From positions 1-5,919 of the forward strand of contig SKXI01000037.1 in assembly GCA_007128515.1 (NCBI GenBank): DNA of 5,919 bases. The letters run 5' to 3'. Positions within the stretch are counted from its first letter, which is position 1. The number at the start of each line of letters is the position of its first letter. A program made the translations under genes and the position numbers. Origin of the DNA: Halococcaceae archaeon. Lineage in GTDB: Archaea; Halobacteriota; Halobacteria; Halobacteriales; Halalkalicoccaceae. The notes below the pieces were generated by a model. It was not told where the DNA came from. It saw only the letters and a list, made by a program, of their open reading frames with translations, and made no database searches. Shown here one piece after another: positions 4,867-5,919 of the stretch.

Positions 4867-5919
4867 TCAGGCGACGAACGGCGGCGGCTGGGTCGGCAGC
4901 GAGAGGAGGTAGAGGCTCACCATCGTGTAGAGGACCATCACGAGGACGAACGGGAACTGGCTCCGGATCGCCTGCAGCCGCCCGGAGAAGAGGTCGAACG
5001 AGGCGGCGTGGGCGGCCCAGATCGCGAGCAGGTGCCCGAGGAGGACGAACAGCGCCTCGAGCGTTCCGAACCAGCCGGGCAGGACGAGCACCTGCGGGGG
5101 AAGCGGCGGCGAGAGCGGGTTCGAGACGGCGCCGAGCAGCGACGGCGAGAGCGAGAGGAGGAAGCCGGCGTAGTGTGCGAGGTGATAGCCGGCGGCGATC
5201 GCCACGAGCGGCGGCGCGAACCGGAAGGCGAGGTAGCGCGTGGAGAGGTACGTCTCCGCGCGCCGCCGGGCCCGGCGTGCGGCGAGCCAGTAGACGGCCA
5301 GAAAGAGCGCGTAGCCCCCTAGCAGTATCGAGAGGTAGACCAGCGCCGGCGGGAGGCCGAACCCGACGAGCAGCTCGATCGTCCGCACCCCGGGCGGGGT
5401 GACGACGAAGCCGCTGTAGGTCAGCTCCCAGACGAGCAGGACGGCGAACCCGACGCCCGAGAGGTCGCGGAGGACGTCCCCCTCGCGCAGCCGGGCGCCC
5501 CACGGTCGGAGCTCGAGAGCCTCCTCGGTCCGATGGATCGGTGCGACGGCGCCGTAGAAGCGGAACCAGACCGACAGCGGGTCGGCGTAGCGGAACCAGC
5601 TCCCCGGCGAGAAAACGACGGCCCCCGCGAGGGTGTAAGCGGAGTACGCGAGCACCGCGACGGCGAGCACCCACGGGACCGTGGTGACCGGGACGACGAC
5701 CTCGAGCCAGATCAGCACGAGCAGGCCCGCGATCGCCGGCACCACGCCGAGATCCGTCGGGTAGTCGACGAACCCGTTCGGGAGCCGGGCGGCGAGCGCG
5801 CGCCAGGGGTTGATCGCCGGCCACGGGTTCCCGACCAGGTAGGCGACCGTCGTCAGGCCCGCGCGGGCGACGACGAAGACGAGCAGGACGGCGAGGTTCG
5901 CGTTCGCGAACGCCGGGCC
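4867..5919 (-). CDS. Multi-helix membrane protein of unknown function, N-terminus outside window
   Basis: The minus-strand frame is open from the window edge to TGA at 4867, giving 350 visible residues. A GTG at 5745 could serve as a start, but the sequence upstream of it reads as good protein (a membrane helix, then NPWPAINPWRALAARLP and FVDYP), so the true start lies beyond 5919. Counting from the edge, likely membrane segments are about 8-29, 61-77, 82-102, 150-171, 180-212, 235-259, 284-305 and 322-341. There are soluble loops at about 103-149 and 212-235; the latter, with RRARRRAETYLSTRY, is probably cytoplasmic. Histidines within or near helices stand out: His246-x2-His249 (GYHLAHY) and His296/His304 (GHLLAIWAAH). 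I do not recognise a named family, although the style is typical of conserved haloarchaeal membrane proteins. Proximity to the oxidase hints at, but does not prove, a respiratory or metal-related role. Confidence 0.85.
   Translation of the reverse strand, partial: GPAFANANLAVLLVFVVARAGLTTVAYLVGNPWPAINPWRALAARLPNGFVDYPTDLGVVPAIAGLLVLIWLEVVVPVTTVPWVLAVAVLAYSAYTLAGAVVFSPGSWFRYADPLSVWFRFYGAVAPIHRTEEALELRPWGARLREGDVLRDLSGVGFAVLLVWELTYSGFVVTPPGVRTIELLVGFGLPPALVYLSILLGGYALFLAVYWLAARRARRRAETYLSTRYLAFRFAPPLVAIAAGYHLAHYAGFLLSLSPSLLGAVSNPLSPPLPPQVLVLPGWFGTLEALFVLLGHLLAIWAAHAASFDLFSGRLQAIRSQFPFVLVMVLYTMVSLYLLSLPTQPPPFVA

Noticed and set aside
4750..5322. + strand open frame opposite the right-hand membrane protein
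   Set aside because: The translation is Glu/Arg/Gly-rich shadow sequence antisense to predicted membrane helices, with no promoter.
5743..5745. GTG at 5745 as the true start of the right-hand membrane protein
   Set aside because: The same frame continues open to the window edge with protein-like sequence, including a membrane helix and the NPW motifs, so the start is outside the window.
4463..5824. Single 453-codon minus-strand gene covering both right-hand genes
   Set aside because: The frame is open by chance upstream of 4777, where it reads as Arg/Pro/Ala-rich nonsense antiparallel in quality to the real hydrophobic protein in another minus frame. Only the C-terminal 94 residues look like protein.

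Overview
The window looks like chromosomal DNA from a halophilic archaeon (class Halobacteria). The G+C content is high with strong G/C at third codon positions. The proteins are acidic (subunit II ends in a long Asp/Glu tail). Promoters are AT-rich TATA/BRE boxes rather than bacterial -35/-10 boxes, leaders look short or absent, and convincing Shine-Dalgarno sites are lacking. I cannot name the genus from sequence alone.

The core is a terminal oxidase operon read on the + strand: coxB (subunit II with a complete CuA site, 893-1732), then a subunit I/III fusion (coxAC, 1729-4179) starting inside the coxB stop codon as ATGA. Together they supply the catalytic core of a haem-copper oxygen reductase that takes electrons at CuA and reduces O2 at the haem/CuB centre in the cell membrane. 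Divergent from it, on the - strand, is a four-helix membrane protein (218-760) of a type seen beside haloarchaeal oxidases, possibly an accessory subunit. The 132-bp divergent promoter region carries a TATA box for each direction behind the same GAAACGA element, plus a perfect inverted repeat near the expected coxB transcription start.

To the right, facing the oxidase operon, are two - strand genes: a small membrane-anchored C2H2 zinc-finger protein (4463-4747) and a multi-helix membrane protein that runs out of the window (4867 to beyond 5919). The gaps around them hold several GC-rich inverted repeats suitable as terminator or operator structures, and a possible 33-codon overlapping reading frame directly after coxAC. 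The left end (1-217) holds two more inverted repeats and no confident gene.

The most interesting observation is in the oxidase. Subunit I keeps the haem and CuB ligands, the Tyr of the His-Tyr pair and the D-pathway residues including the HPEVY glutamate. By a gap-free by-eye alignment to Paracoccus aa3, it has lost all three signature K-pathway residues (Ser291/Thr351/Lys354 become Leu262/Phe322/Ile325). The His-Asp pair of the Mg site is also changed to Arg-Gly. This suggests an A-type enzyme with a non-standard proton route. No mobile element, CRISPR array, tRNA or rRNA is visible.
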